NCBI RefSeq assembly: GCF_001708965.1
Contig: NZ_LVJW01000006.1
Coordinates: forward strand, 1,465,954-1,529,953
Length of the DNA stretch: 64,000 nucleotides
From: Candidatus Thiodiazotropha endoloripes
GTDB taxonomy: Bacteria; Pseudomonadota; Gammaproteobacteria; Chromatiales; Chromatiaceae
Reading direction: 5' to 3'
Shown here: positions 47,134-54,264 of the stretch, one piece after another
Position numbering within the stretch: position 1 is the first letter of the stretch
Layout of the letters: every line of letters begins with the position of its first letter
Notes under the pieces: model-generated
Seen by the model: the letters and a program-made list of their open reading frames with translations, nothing else
Database searches by the model: none
What the model was told of the DNA's origin: nothing
Made by a program: the position numbers and the translations under genes

Positions 47134-48540
47134 TTAAATACCGGTATGGCCGTGAGTCTGGCCTGCAAGTCGATCAAGTGGGCTCCTGGCCCCCTGTCCG
47201 CCCCGGCCGATAACATGGGTGTAGATCATCGTGGTTGAGACATCAGCATGACCAAGCAACTGTTGAACAGTGCGGATATCTGAACCCGCCTCAAGCAGAT
47301 GAGTGGCAAAGGAGTGGCGTAAAGTATGACTGGTTACCCGCTTGCGGATAGCGGTTGCTGTAGCGGCACGTTTTACCATTTTTTGAACAGCAGACTGATG
47401 TAAATGGTGGCGACGCAAGACGCCGGTTCGAGGATCCTGCGCAATGCGACTGGCGGGAAACAGATATTGCCAACGTAACTCCTTATCGGCATTCGGGTAT
47501 TTGCGAGAGAGCGCGTCTGGCAGGAAAACCGAACCGAAACCAGCCTTCAGATCATTTTTGTGCTGCGCTTGTACCTGTTCGACCTGAGCTTGTAGTGGGG
47601 ATATCAGCAGATCCGGCATAGGCACAGTGCGATCTTTCTTACCTTTACCGGCGCGCACAACGATATTGCGGTAGTCGAAATCGAGATCAAGCAAGCGAAG
47701 GCGTACACACTCCATAACCCGCATACCGGTACCATACATGAGTTGTAGAATCAGTTGATTGACTCCTTTCGTTTGCATTAGTAGAGAATTTATTTCCTTA
47801 ATGCTCAACACAGTTGGTATGCGTTTTGGTTTTTTTGAGTATGAAAATGGACCGATATTTCCCAAAGGTCTTTCTAAAACACGGGCATAGAGAAAAACAA
47901 TGGCATTCAGCGCCAGCGACTGAGTTGCGTTGGCAACCTTGCGTTGGAGCGCCAAATGTTCTAGAAAGGAGGCAACGTCTGATTCAGTGCAGTCACAGGG
48001 ATGCCTGTTATTATGGAAGCGAAGGAAACGGTTAATCCAGTTGAGATAGCTCTTTTCCGTATTGATGGAATAGTCAGGAAGCCTCATTGCAACCAAAAAG
48101 CGCCGGTAGAGATCGGGAAAAGTCCTGGCCAGGTGGTTTTTAGGATCCTCGACCGATTTTTCGATCATTTCGACTGTGCGGGCTACCGATACATGGTCAC
48201 TTTCCAAAGCTCTCGCACCATTCAACCACCTATCCCAATCGAACTCACTACACCAGGGTTGGCGTAAACAGTGGCCGTACAGAATTCTCAGTGCATCGAC
48301 CTTCTGACGATATTGCCAGGCATTGATCTGGGGCTCTCTTCCAATGCGCTCAAGCCAGTCGATGATACTTTTGGCCGAATGAGATCTGAGTCTGGTATTG
48401 GGGTGATCAGCCATAAATGCTTCAACATGGCGTCGATACCAGGGTATGGATTTAGCTGGAATGCGAAAACGTTTCAGCATCGCAGTGTAATTCTGCCAAA
48501 ACTTGGCGATTTTAGGACTTATAGCCGGATTGTGTTCCAT
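47134..48540 (-). CDS. intI: Integron integrase IntI with N-terminal extension
   Basis: Tyrosine recombinase that inserts and excises cassettes at attI/attC. Catalytic residues are Arg274 (GTGMRVMEC), a basic cluster around 299-302 (GKGKKDR), His405 and Arg408 (HTLRHSFATHLL), His431 (LLGHADVSTT) and Tyr440 (MIYTHV). The stretch about 348-388 (YPNADKELRWQYLFPASR, DPRTGVLRRHHLHQSAVQ) is the IntI-specific insertion absent from XerC/D, which makes this an IntI. At 468 residues it is about 130 longer than common IntI. The extra N-terminal part (about 1-130) looks like a further SAM-like core-binding domain upstream of the usual one (about 143-225). Confidence 0.94.
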   Translation of the reverse strand: MEHNPAISPKIAKFWQNYTAMLKRFRIPAKSIPWYRRHVEAFMADHPNTRLRSHSAKSIIDWLERIGREPQINAWQYRQKVDALRILYGHCLRQPWCSEFDWDRWLNGARALESDHVSVARTVEMIEKSVEDPKNHLARTFPDLYRRFLVAMRLPDYSINTEKSYLNWINRFLRFHNNRHPCDCTESDVASFLEHLALQRKVANATQSLALNAIVFLYARVLERPLGNIGPFSYSKKPKRIPTVLSIKEINSLLMQTKGVNQLILQLMYGTGMRVMECVRLRLLDLDFDYRNIVVRAGKGKKDRTVPMPDLLISPLQAQVEQVQAQHKNDLKAGFGSVFLPDALSRKYPNADKELRWQYLFPASRIAQDPRTGVLRRHHLHQSAVQKMVKRAATATAIRKRVTSHTLRHSFATHLLEAGSDIRTVQQLLGHADVSTTMIYTHVIGRGGQGARSPLDRLAGQTHGHTGI

Positions 48541-48566
48541 GAGTATATGCTCTCATTATTATTTAT

Positions 48567-48581
48567 TCATTCCATGAATGA
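48567..48581. promoter_or_regulatory. Perfect inverted repeat in the intI/attI control region
   Basis: TCATTC-CAT-GAATGA, a perfect 6-bp dyad with 3-base spacer, 27 bases before the intI start codon. It could be an operator for the integrase or cassette promoter. It does not match a LexA box (CTGT-N8-ACAG). The surrounding 48541-48640 is AT-rich and should carry the intI promoter and the outward cassette promoter; no strong pair could be fixed by eye. Confidence 0.4.
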
Positions 48582-48641
48582 GAACATTTATAGTACAATT
48601 GGCGTCATAATACAATACATGTGCCGTCCACATAATCAACT

Positions 48642-48648
48642 GTTAGCT
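48642..48648 (+). other. Candidate attI crossover core (GTTAGCT)
   Basis: The core GTTAGCT lies 94 bases beyond the intI start and 17 bases before the first cassette gene, where the attI crossover point belongs. It departs at one base from the GTTRRRY consensus. No second simple half-site was defined. Confidence 0.55.
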
Positions 48649-48664
48649 CTAGGTAGGAAGCTTT

Positions 48665-50170
48665 ATGGAATTTGAATCCTATATTGAACCAGAGTTGATT
48701 TTAGGTGAAGAGCCGAATCAACCAAGCAAGGTTTCACCTGGCTTTGTTTTAGATCACCCTAAAAGTTATTTAATACGGGGTGAGGCTGGTTCAGGAAAAA
48801 CTGCACTTCTAAAACACTATTTAAGTCAGATTGATAGCGAAAAGAAAAAACACACCCGTGGTGTTTATATCAGAATCAGGGACTATTTATCCCCTTCTGA
48901 TTTGTTAGAGCGTTGTATTTTAGAGATAAAGAAAACAGCTGAAGATCATATTCTATATTTGTTTTGTGATGGGCTCGATGAAGTACGGGACGGCAACTCG
49001 TATCTTTCGGCGCTTACGAGTCTCATAAATAACCACGCAAATGTAAATATAATAATAACTTCAAGATTGTCATATGAATTAGACCCTCTTGATTCATCTA
49101 TAATCAGCAATCTTAAAATCAGTCCCTTATCTGAAGAACAAATAGAAGGTTTTCTTAAAAGAAGGTTTGAACGAAGTTATCGTAAAGTATACGAAGGCCT
49201 TAAAAACTCACCAAATATTAGAAATTCAATAAATAGCCCTTTGTTGCTTGAAATATTTTCAAATGTGATTTCTCAATATGATATTTCAGTGGAGAATATT
49301 AACTCTTTAGCCTTAATAGATATCTTCGTAAAACAGGAACTTTCGGGATTTGATAGCCCAAGAAGTTTTGGTGGTATGAATCATATGACCATGTCTACAA
49401 GACTACGCTTTCTCGAAAATCTTGCTGTTCATTTTGCGGTTGAACAAAAACATTTAATCACGTTAAGCGAGTTGACTGACAAAATGGTCGATACAATTGA
49501 TGGTTCATACGATAAAAACCGTCTAATAAATGCGCTGATGAACCTGCCGTTACTAAATATTACTGAGGACGGCGTAAGTTTTTCCCACAGAATGGTTTTT
49601 GAATACTTTCTTGCACGAAGCATGGTTCGTACGACTGGAAAGGAGGCGTTTAGTATATCAATTGCACCAGAAAGTATTCGGATAGACTTATATTTCTCTC
49701 GTTTCAAATCGAGTGAGCTTGTTAATAGTTACATAAACAATCGGCTTAGGGTTATTGGTGCCTATGATACGGGCACGGATATTTTATACGCCAAGGCTGG
49801 AAGTTTGGATCTGAGTCTAGCGATAGTTTTAGTGCCTGGAATAATATATTGCTTTATGAAATTTGCTGATTCGTTTTTTAAAGAGCTAGGTAAGATATCT
49901 GCTCAAAAAATTACAAAATCAAAAGATATCATTTCTATCCCGTCATTTATTCAGGATGAGTTGCCAGATTGGATTTTAGAGAATGAAGAGCTGAAGGTTC
50001 AATACCTTACTGAGCTATCAAAGAAATATGCTGAAAATACTGAAATTCAAAGTCTTATTAAAGCGGATCCAAAAAAACGTAGTAAGGAACTTGCAATGAT
50101 TGCTGTGTGTATTGCCTTAGAAGATAAGGAAAATGGGATAATTGTTAGTGCAGATACAAATAAGAGCTAA
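48665..50170 (+). CDS. Cassette 1: compact NACHT-type STAND NTPase
   Basis: A 501-residue protein with a NACHT P-loop ATPase. Walker A is GEAGSGKT (39-46), Walker B ILYLFCDGLDEV (96-107) with the NACHT-type DGLDE, and sensor 1 is IIITSRL (Arg134). The winged-helix end carries FSHRMVFEYFLARSMV, the F-H-x-x-x-x-EYF-A signature of NACHT proteins. Only 35 residues precede the P-loop, so no N-terminal effector domain is fused. The C-terminal 150 residues hold a hydrophobic stretch (about 378-397) and a charged helical tail with no recognised sensor repeats. bNACHT proteins are known anti-phage factors; that role here is inference. Its stop lies in the attC site. Confidence 0.88.
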   Translation: MEFESYIEPELILGEEPNQPSKVSPGFVLDHPKSYLIRGEAGSGKTALLKHYLSQIDSEKKKHTRGVYIRIRDYLSPSDLLERCILEIKKTAEDHILYLFCDGLDEVRDGNSYLSALTSLINNHANVNIIITSRLSYELDPLDSSIISNLKISPLSEEQIEGFLKRRFERSYRKVYEGLKNSPNIRNSINSPLLLEIFSNVISQYDISVENINSLALIDIFVKQELSGFDSPRSFGGMNHMTMSTRLRFLENLAVHFAVEQKHLITLSELTDKMVDTIDGSYDKNRLINALMNLPLLNITEDGVSFSHRMVFEYFLARSMVRTTGKEAFSISIAPESIRIDLYFSRFKSSELVNSYINNRLRVIGAYDTGTDILYAKAGSLDLSLAIVLVPGIIYCFMKFADSFFKELGKISAQKITKSKDIISIPSFIQDELPDWILENEELKVQYLTELSKKYAENTEIQSLIKADPKKRSKELAMIAVCIALEDKENGIIVSADTNKS

Positions 50171-50251
50171 CAATCGCATTCACTCGGAAAATATAAAGCT
50201 GCGCCGCTTCGCTCTGCAACGTTATATTTCCGGTGATGCGTGGCGTTATGT
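50165..50251 (+). other. attC site of cassette 1
   Basis: 87 bases from AGCTAAC to GTTATGT. The outer arms (AACAATCGCATTCAC and GTGATGCGTGGCGTT) pair with a few extrahelical bases, and an inner arm pair CGGAAAATATAA / TTATATTTCCG is also visible, the normal attC fold. Confidence 0.87.
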
Positions 50252-50263
50252 GCAAGGAAAATT

Positions 50264-50584
50264 ATGAGCTGTGATCAATGCTTAAGACTAATATCAGGAA
50301 CTCCAATAAAATTACCGGCAGATCTTAAACGGGCTATAAAGAAGGCAGATGAGGCAGTAAAAAAGGGAGTCCTAAAGTATGAGGGTGCAGGCCAATTAGG
50401 TGAGCCATTTGAGGAATTAACACGAGGTAGTCACTGGGGGGACATAGTTGATAACTATTTTTCATGCACATCATGTGGCCAAAAGTTTAACCTTCATGCA
50501 GAAACTTATCACGGTGCTGGTGGGGCATTTGAAAAAATCGCTTGTATCAAGGAAACGCTACAGGGTGATACTTATGGCACATAA
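50264..50584 (+). CDS. Cassette 2: small Cys-pair protein of unknown function
   Basis: A 106-residue protein with two CxxC pairs (SCDQC at residues 2-6, SCTSC at about 67-71), which may form a zinc site. The middle is helical and charged. I recognise no family. The ATG at 50264 has AAGGAAA 4-10 bases before it and lies 13 bases after the attC core of cassette 1; an alternative upstream start falls within the attC. Typical of integron cassettes of unknown role. Confidence 0.75.
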   Translation: MSCDQCLRLISGTPIKLPADLKRAIKKADEAVKKGVLKYEGAGQLGEPFEELTRGSHWGDIVDNYFSCTSCGQKFNLHAETYHGAGGAFEKIACIKETLQGDTYGT

Positions 50585-50645
50585 CCAGACGCTCCAGCCG
50601 ACGTCGGCGTTGCCACGCCTCCTCGGCTGAGCTTGGTCGTTAAGT
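50579..50645 (+). other. attC site of cassette 2
   Basis: 67 bases from ACATAAC to GTTAAGT. The interior (CCAGCCGACGTCGGCGTT ... CTCCTCGGCTGAGC) forms an imperfect palindrome, with GCCGACG / CTCGGC-type stems. Overlaps the stop of cassette 2 and the next GTG codon. Confidence 0.85.
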
Positions 50646-50658
50646 GTCAAAATCAACG

Positions 50659-51069
50659 ATGAGTATTAAACAACATTCTATAGAGCTGCTTGGAATACTT
50701 GCCACAGTCTTTGGAGCGTTCTTTATGAACACAGTTATTCTCAATATAGCTGGCGGGCGCACCTATGAAGGGCATCAAATGGTTTATTTAGATTTAATGG
50801 TCTTCTGTGGTTGGTATTCAGTAGTGGGCTTACTTATTTCCATTGCACACCCTAAATCAAGTAAATTTAGATTATTAATAATTGGCGTTCTTGTTGCGAC
50901 AGTTTTAATTCTGTCTTCTCAAGGCTGGATTGATCCAAGCATTGATTTAATCAGCAGAATTAACTCATGGTTAATAGGATATGCGCATTATATAGTAGTT
51001 ATTCCAGTATTTTTTGTGGTTGGCATGTTCTCTGAAAAATATGCACATGCACAAAGTAAATATACTTAA
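50659..51069 (+). CDS. Cassette 3: four-helix membrane protein of unknown function
   Basis: A 136-residue protein with four predicted membrane helices (about 8-28, 40-58, 69-88, 107-126) and a short polar tail. The frame is open upstream to a GTG at 50644 that lies partly in the attC core; the ATG at 50659 is preferred, although neither has a clear ribosome site. I recognise no family. Expression must come from read-through from the array promoter or from a promoter not seen here. Confidence 0.65.
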   Translation: MSIKQHSIELLGILATVFGAFFMNTVILNIAGGRTYEGHQMVYLDLMVFCGWYSVVGLLISIAHPKSSKFRLLIIGVLVATVLILSSQGWIDPSIDLISRINSWLIGYAHYIVVIPVFFVVGMFSEKYAHAQSKYT

Positions 51070-51129
51070 CCAGGCCTTTCAGCGGATACAGTCGCTGACG
51101 CGCCTGCTCCGCTGAAGGCAACGTTATGT
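51064..51129 (+). other. attC site of cassette 3
   Basis: 66 bases from ACTTAAC to GTTATGT. The inner arms CCTTTCAGCGGA / TCCGCTGAAGG are a near-perfect 11-bp palindrome around a GTCGCTGACGCGCC loop. Confidence 0.88.
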
Positions 51130-51150
51130 GAAGGTAAATGGAATAGAAGA

Positions 51151-51366
51151 ATGAACGAATCTGGCAGTAGCCAAGCATCACAGGGCTCAAATATTCAAAA
51201 ATCTATTCTTAATGAATTAAAAAAGAATAATGAGTTGCTTGATGCTTTATTAAAAGTGCAAAGTAATGTTCAACAAAGGCAACGTAAGTTCTGGGCTATG
51301 GCCATAATCCAAGTCGGAATTTTAGCAATAGTATTTTTTTGGTGGGGTTCGAAATATGGCTTTTAG
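51151..51366 (+). CDS. Cassette 4: small tail-anchored membrane protein
   Basis: A 71-residue protein: a helical, polar N-terminal part with heptad-like spacing (about 12-46) and one C-terminal membrane helix (about 48-67) ending in a short tail. I recognise no family. It could oligomerise at the membrane. The ATG lies 22 bases after the attC core of cassette 3, with a weak AAGG-type site. Its stop comes 25 bases before the next attC. Confidence 0.6.
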   Translation: MNESGSSQASQGSNIQKSILNELKKNNELLDALLKVQSNVQQRQRKFWAMAIIQVGILAIVFFWWGSKYGF

Positions 51367-51390
51367 CGCGAGCTGCGCAATGTGTTCATC

Positions 51391-51453
51391 ACATAACCAT
51401 CAGCTTCAGCGGATGCTCGCTATCGCTCGCCCTGCTGAGCTGAGCCGTTAAGC
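51391..51453 (+). other. attC site of cassette 4
   Basis: 63 bases from ACATAAC to GTTAAGC. The loop region GGATGCTCGCTATCGCTCGC is nearly the same as in the attC of cassette 7, and the stem CAGCTTCAGCGG / CTGCTGAGCTG shows the normal attC palindrome. Confidence 0.85.
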
Positions 51454-51472
51454 GCAAAAAGGAGAAAGCTAA

Positions 51473-52774
51473 ATGACCGCAGAAGTTGCGATAATAAACA
51501 GGAACGCTGTAGCTTTAGCTGCAGATAGCGCAGTTACAATTGGAAGCCAAAAAATCTACAACTCGGCCTTAAAGCTTTTTTCCTTATCAAAGGTAGCTCC
51601 GGTTGGTGTGATGATCTATGGAAATGCCAGTTTAATAGACGTTCCATGGGAAACGATAATTAAAATATTCAGGGAAGATATTAGTGAAAAGAGATTTAAC
51701 ACGCTACAGGAGTACGCTGATACATTTTTTGAGTTTGTTCGAACAACAAACGATTTCTTCCCTGAGTCCTCTCAAAAAGCGTGGGTTCAACGAAATATTA
51801 GAGGATATTTTGAATTTATCCTTGAAGTTCTAATTGAGGACATTCAAGAAGTTATTAAAATTAAGGGAAAGATCGAAGAGTCCGAGACGCAGGTTGTTTT
51901 CGAAGAGTGTGTAAAGAAACAGCATAATGCTCTAAAAGATATGGAACTAGTTGTTAAAGTTACCAAAACTGACGAGAAAGGAATCAGGAAGAAGTATCAA
52001 CCAATCGCAAAGCAATTAATAAAAGATGTATTTCAAGGTTTGACACCTACACGCTCGATATTATCGAAGCTGTATGATATTGCTGCTTTCATACATTCTA
52101 GGGATGTTTTTTCAGAGAGTACATCTGGTCTGGTCATTGCAGGGTTTGGAGAAAAAGAAATTTATCCAGTCGTGCTTTGCCATGAAATTGAAGGAGTTGT
52201 TGAGAACAAACTAAAATATAAATACGTGGAGAAAAAAAGTAGAGCAATTGGTAAAGGAGCAGAATGCTCAATCATCCCGTTTGCACAGGATGATATGGTT
52301 GCATCATTCATGCATGGTATAAATCCTTCTATTCAAGTCTTTTTGATAGATTACTTAAATCAAATGAATGCGAGAATACCCGATCTTCTTGATGCTGATT
52401 CCCTTTCCGGCACAGAAGAAGAAAAAGAAAAAACCATTTCTACTCTTCAAAATGATGTATCTGATTTACTTGGGAAGTTTCTTTCACAACTACAGCAACA
52501 TACGCAAACTGAGCATGCCAACCCAATTATGCAAATGGTATGCGCCTTACCTAAAGATGAATTAGCTGCCATGGCAGAATCTCTTGTAAACCTTACTGCA
52601 TTCAAAAGGCGAATGACTAAGTCATTAGAGACAGTTGGCGGTCCCATTGATGTTGCTGTTATTTCAAAAGGCGATGGCCTAGTATGGGTAAAGCGGAAGC
52701 ACTATTTTCCTTCAGAGCTTAATCAACACTTTTTTGCAAATTACTTCAGAGGAATGATCAATGAGCCAAACTAA
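51473..52774 (+). CDS. Cassette 5: proteasome-fold Ntn-hydrolase-like protein
   Basis: A 433-residue protein whose N-terminus matches a proteasome beta subunit. MTAEVAIINRNAVALAADSA puts Thr at position 1 after Met removal, Asp at 17 and Lys at 33 (SALKLF), exactly the catalytic Thr1/Asp17/Lys33 spacing. PVGVMIYGNASL follows as the family strand-turn. An insert of about 110 helical residues comes next, then SGLVIAGFGEKEIYPVVLCHE (like the beta-subunit GGxD strand), and GGPIDVAVISKGDGLVWV at the C-terminus. Peptidase activity is predicted but unproven. GGAGAAAG lies upstream of the ATG. It overlaps the next small gene by 14 bases. Confidence 0.78.
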   Translation: MTAEVAIINRNAVALAADSAVTIGSQKIYNSALKLFSLSKVAPVGVMIYGNASLIDVPWETIIKIFREDISEKRFNTLQEYADTFFEFVRTTNDFFPESSQKAWVQRNIRGYFEFILEVLIEDIQEVIKIKGKIEESETQVVFEECVKKQHNALKDMELVVKVTKTDEKGIRKKYQPIAKQLIKDVFQGLTPTRSILSKLYDIAAFIHSRDVFSESTSGLVIAGFGEKEIYPVVLCHEIEGVVENKLKYKYVEKKSRAIGKGAECSIIPFAQDDMVASFMHGINPSIQVFLIDYLNQMNARIPDLLDADSLSGTEEEKEKTISTLQNDVSDLLGKFLSQLQQHTQTEHANPIMQMVCALPKDELAAMAESLVNLTAFKRRMTKSLETVGGPIDVAVISKGDGLVWVKRKHYFPSELNQHFFANYFRGMINEPN

Positions 52775-52958
52775 AAAAGAACCTTCAAATAAAGATATAA
52801 CGTGTAACTCTTTTGAGGAGTGGAGGGCTCATTACTTGCCTAAAACAACTGAAAGGGAAATCACAGAAAACCTCCGGTCTGACACATCTAAGCTTGCTGT
52901 CACGCTGGCAAACAAAACTATTGATGATCTGTTGTCACAAAAAGCTCTTAACAAGTAG
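52761..52958 (+). CDS. Cassette 5: small partner protein of the Ntn-hydrolase-like gene
   Basis: A 65-residue polar protein starting 14 bases before the end of the Ntn-hydrolase-like gene in the same cassette, so translation is coupled. It has the helical charged segment FEEWRAHYLPKTTEREITENL and ends SQKALNK. I recognise no family. Its stop lies inside the attC site. The coupling suggests a partner, inhibitor or adaptor of the upstream protein, which is inference. Confidence 0.6.
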   Translation: MSQTKKEPSNKDITCNSFEEWRAHYLPKTTEREITENLRSDTSKLAVTLANKTIDDLLSQKALNK

Positions 52959-53016
52959 CTGCATCGGAAAAACCAGTCGCTGCGCTCCCGGTTTTCCGCT
53001 GAGCTAGGCGTTATGC
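52946..53016 (+). other. attC site of cassette 5
   Basis: 71 bases from TCTTAAC to GTTATGC. The inner stem CGGAAAAACC / GGTTTTCCG is a near-perfect palindrome around the loop AGTCGCTGCGCTCCC. The last bases (TTA at 53011-53013) also form the stop codon of the parE toxin on the other strand. Confidence 0.87.
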
Positions 53017-53316
53017 CTCAAAGAGCTTGGAAGAGACATCCATGTGTTTATGAAGAATTCGAATTATCTCTACGCATTCGGTACCAGAGATCCTGTAATA
53101 GATTACGTGGCTGATCACTGGGAATTTTCTATATCCAGGTCTTATATAGTCACAAGCACTTCCGAGGTTTGGGTTGTCTGCCAACTGATGAAAGGAATCG
53201 TCAAATTGATGCAAGTATTTGTTGCGCTGATTTCTACCCCATCGCTTTTGGGTAAAAACGGCAATCGCCTTCAAATCATCTTTCGCTCTGGCTTTAAGCT
53301 TGAAGGTGGGTATCAA
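53011..53316 (-). CDS. parE: Cassette 6: ParE/RelE-family toxin
   Basis: A 101-residue ParE/RelE-fold toxin: FKLKARAKDDLKAIAVFTQKRWG at the N-terminus, LADNPNLGSACDYIRPGYRKFPVISHVIYYRI in the beta-sheet, and VEIIRILHKHMD near the end, all typical of ParE (gyrase-poisoning) toxins. Start is TTG at 53316, overlapping the antitoxin stop (TTGA), so it is translated after the antitoxin. Gene direction is against the array, which suits a pair with its own promoter. Such toxin-antitoxin cassettes are known to stabilise integron arrays. Confidence 0.88.
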   Translation of the reverse strand: MIPTFKLKARAKDDLKAIAVFTQKRWGRNQRNKYLHQFDDSFHQLADNPNLGSACDYIRPGYRKFPVISHVIYYRISGTECVEIIRILHKHMDVSSKLFEA

Positions 53317-53552
53317 TGAGAATCGTCATCAAGTTCAGAAATCAGCCCGTCGAGGGAATACTCTACAAAATCGCTAGATTCGCCTTCATCCAGCATTTTT
53401 CGAAGTGCAACAAGTTTTGTCTCCTCTTCCTCAAGCAACCTCAAACCTGCACGCACAACCTCACTGGTAGAAGAAAATCTTCCGTTTTTCAATTGGTTAT
53501 CAATAAAAGAGTTAAAGTGTTCATTAAGGGTAATGCTCGTGTTCTTGCTCAT
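53313..53552 (-). CDS. parD: Cassette 6: ParD-family antitoxin
   Basis: A 79-residue ParD-like antitoxin: ribbon-helix-helix N-terminus (NTSITLNEHFNSFIDNQL then GRFSSTSEVVRAGLRLLEEEE) and an acidic toxin-binding tail (EYSLDGLISELDDDSH). It is expected to neutralise the toxin and repress its own promoter just upstream (53568-53614). The start is the ATG whose complement is at 53550-53552. Confidence 0.9.
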   Translation of the reverse strand: MSKNTSITLNEHFNSFIDNQLKNGRFSSTSEVVRAGLRLLEEEETKLVALRKMLDEGESSDFVEYSLDGLISELDDDSH

Positions 53553-53567
53553 CTGCTTAGCCTAAGG

Positions 53568-53614
53568 TTGGTACCAATATTTGGTACTATAGTCAGGCAT
53601 TACAAGGGGGTCAA
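53568..53614 (-). promoter_or_regulatory. parDE promoter and operator, partly inside attC
   Basis: Read on the minus strand: -35 TTGACC (complement 53609-53614), 17-base spacer, -10 TATAGT (complement 53586-53591). The -10 is followed by repeats of TTGGTAC at 53568-53574 and 53581-53587, including the 10-bp palindrome TTGGTACCAA (53568-53577), a likely ParD operator. The -35 is within the attC site of the cassette. Confidence 0.78.
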
Positions 53615-53683
53615 GCCGCTCGTTGCACTCGCTAGGACACTCCGCAGCTATGCTGCTCCGTGCCTCTTACCCCAACGTTATGT
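53597..53683 (+). other. attC site of cassette 6
   Basis: 87 bases from GCATTAC (inverse core with TTAC in place of TAAC) to GTTATGT. The arms AAGGGGGTCAAGCC and the CCCC-rich right side pair imperfectly, and the AGCTATGCTGCT region forms an inner hairpin. It is more degenerate than the others. Confidence 0.7.
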
Positions 53684-53700
53684 TTTAGTGAAAAATCGAA

Positions 53701-54174
53701 ATGAATAGCAGAACTTTACTCTCAATCGGATTGAAATTGTTCGGTATATATTTCTTAGTATCGGGAATATCCGCTATTACACAAATAGTTTGGATATTTG
53801 ACTCTAATAGCAGAGAGGGATTTCAAACCACTCAAATACTCGCAATTTCCTGGCATCTTGCGTTTCTGGTTTTTGTCGGTCTTTTGTTCACATTTAAAAG
53901 TGAACTAGTTGCTTATGTGCTTGATAGTTCAGAGTCAAAGGAAATATCAAAGAGCGATATATCAATTAACAATATCCTTCGCTTAATCGGTGTATTTCTA
54001 ATAGCAACATCAATAGGTTCATTTTTAAAGAGTGTTATACCCCTATTCCCATCAGAAATAGAATTAATGTTTGATTTTGGTGACTTTTTATCGACATTAG
54101 CAAGCCTAATAATTGGTGCAACATTAATATTTAGCCCAAGAGTGCTTAATGATTTGTTTAAAAATAAAACATAA
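53701..54174 (+). CDS. Cassette 7: four-helix membrane protein of unknown function
   Basis: A 157-residue protein with four predicted membrane helices (about 8-30, 47-65, 90-111 and 128-148). A polar stretch (about 72-88) separates the two helix pairs. I see no catalytic motif or family signature. The ATG lies 17 bases after the attC core. AT-rich codon use is like the rest of the array and unlike the flanking chromosome. Confidence 0.65.
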   Translation: MNSRTLLSIGLKLFGIYFLVSGISAITQIVWIFDSNSREGFQTTQILAISWHLAFLVFVGLLFTFKSELVAYVLDSSESKEISKSDISINNILRLIGVFLIATSIGSFLKSVIPLFPSEIELMFDFGDFLSTLASLIIGATLIFSPRVLNDLFKNKT

Positions 54175-54231
54175 CCAAGAGCTCCATTGGATGCTCGCTA
54201 TCGCTCGCCCCACTGAGCCCAAGCGTTCGGC
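54169..54231 (+). other. attC site of cassette 7
   Basis: 63 bases from ACATAAC to GTTCGGC. The loop GGATGCTCGCTATCGCTCGC is shared almost exactly with the attC of cassette 4, though the genes differ. The end core departs from GTTRRRY at one base. Confidence 0.8.
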
Positions 54232-54264
54232 AGCAAATAACCAGTTCATCAAATCGCATTGAAG

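Noticed and set aside
47134..48540. Ordinary XerC/XerD-type or phage integrase
   Set aside because: The sequence between Arg274 and His405 holds the IntI-specific stretch with DPRTGVLRRHH, and attC sites follow on the correct side.
48541..48640. LexA box in front of intI
   Set aside because: No CTGT-N8-ACAG-like sequence is present. The only clear dyad is TCATTC/GAATGA.
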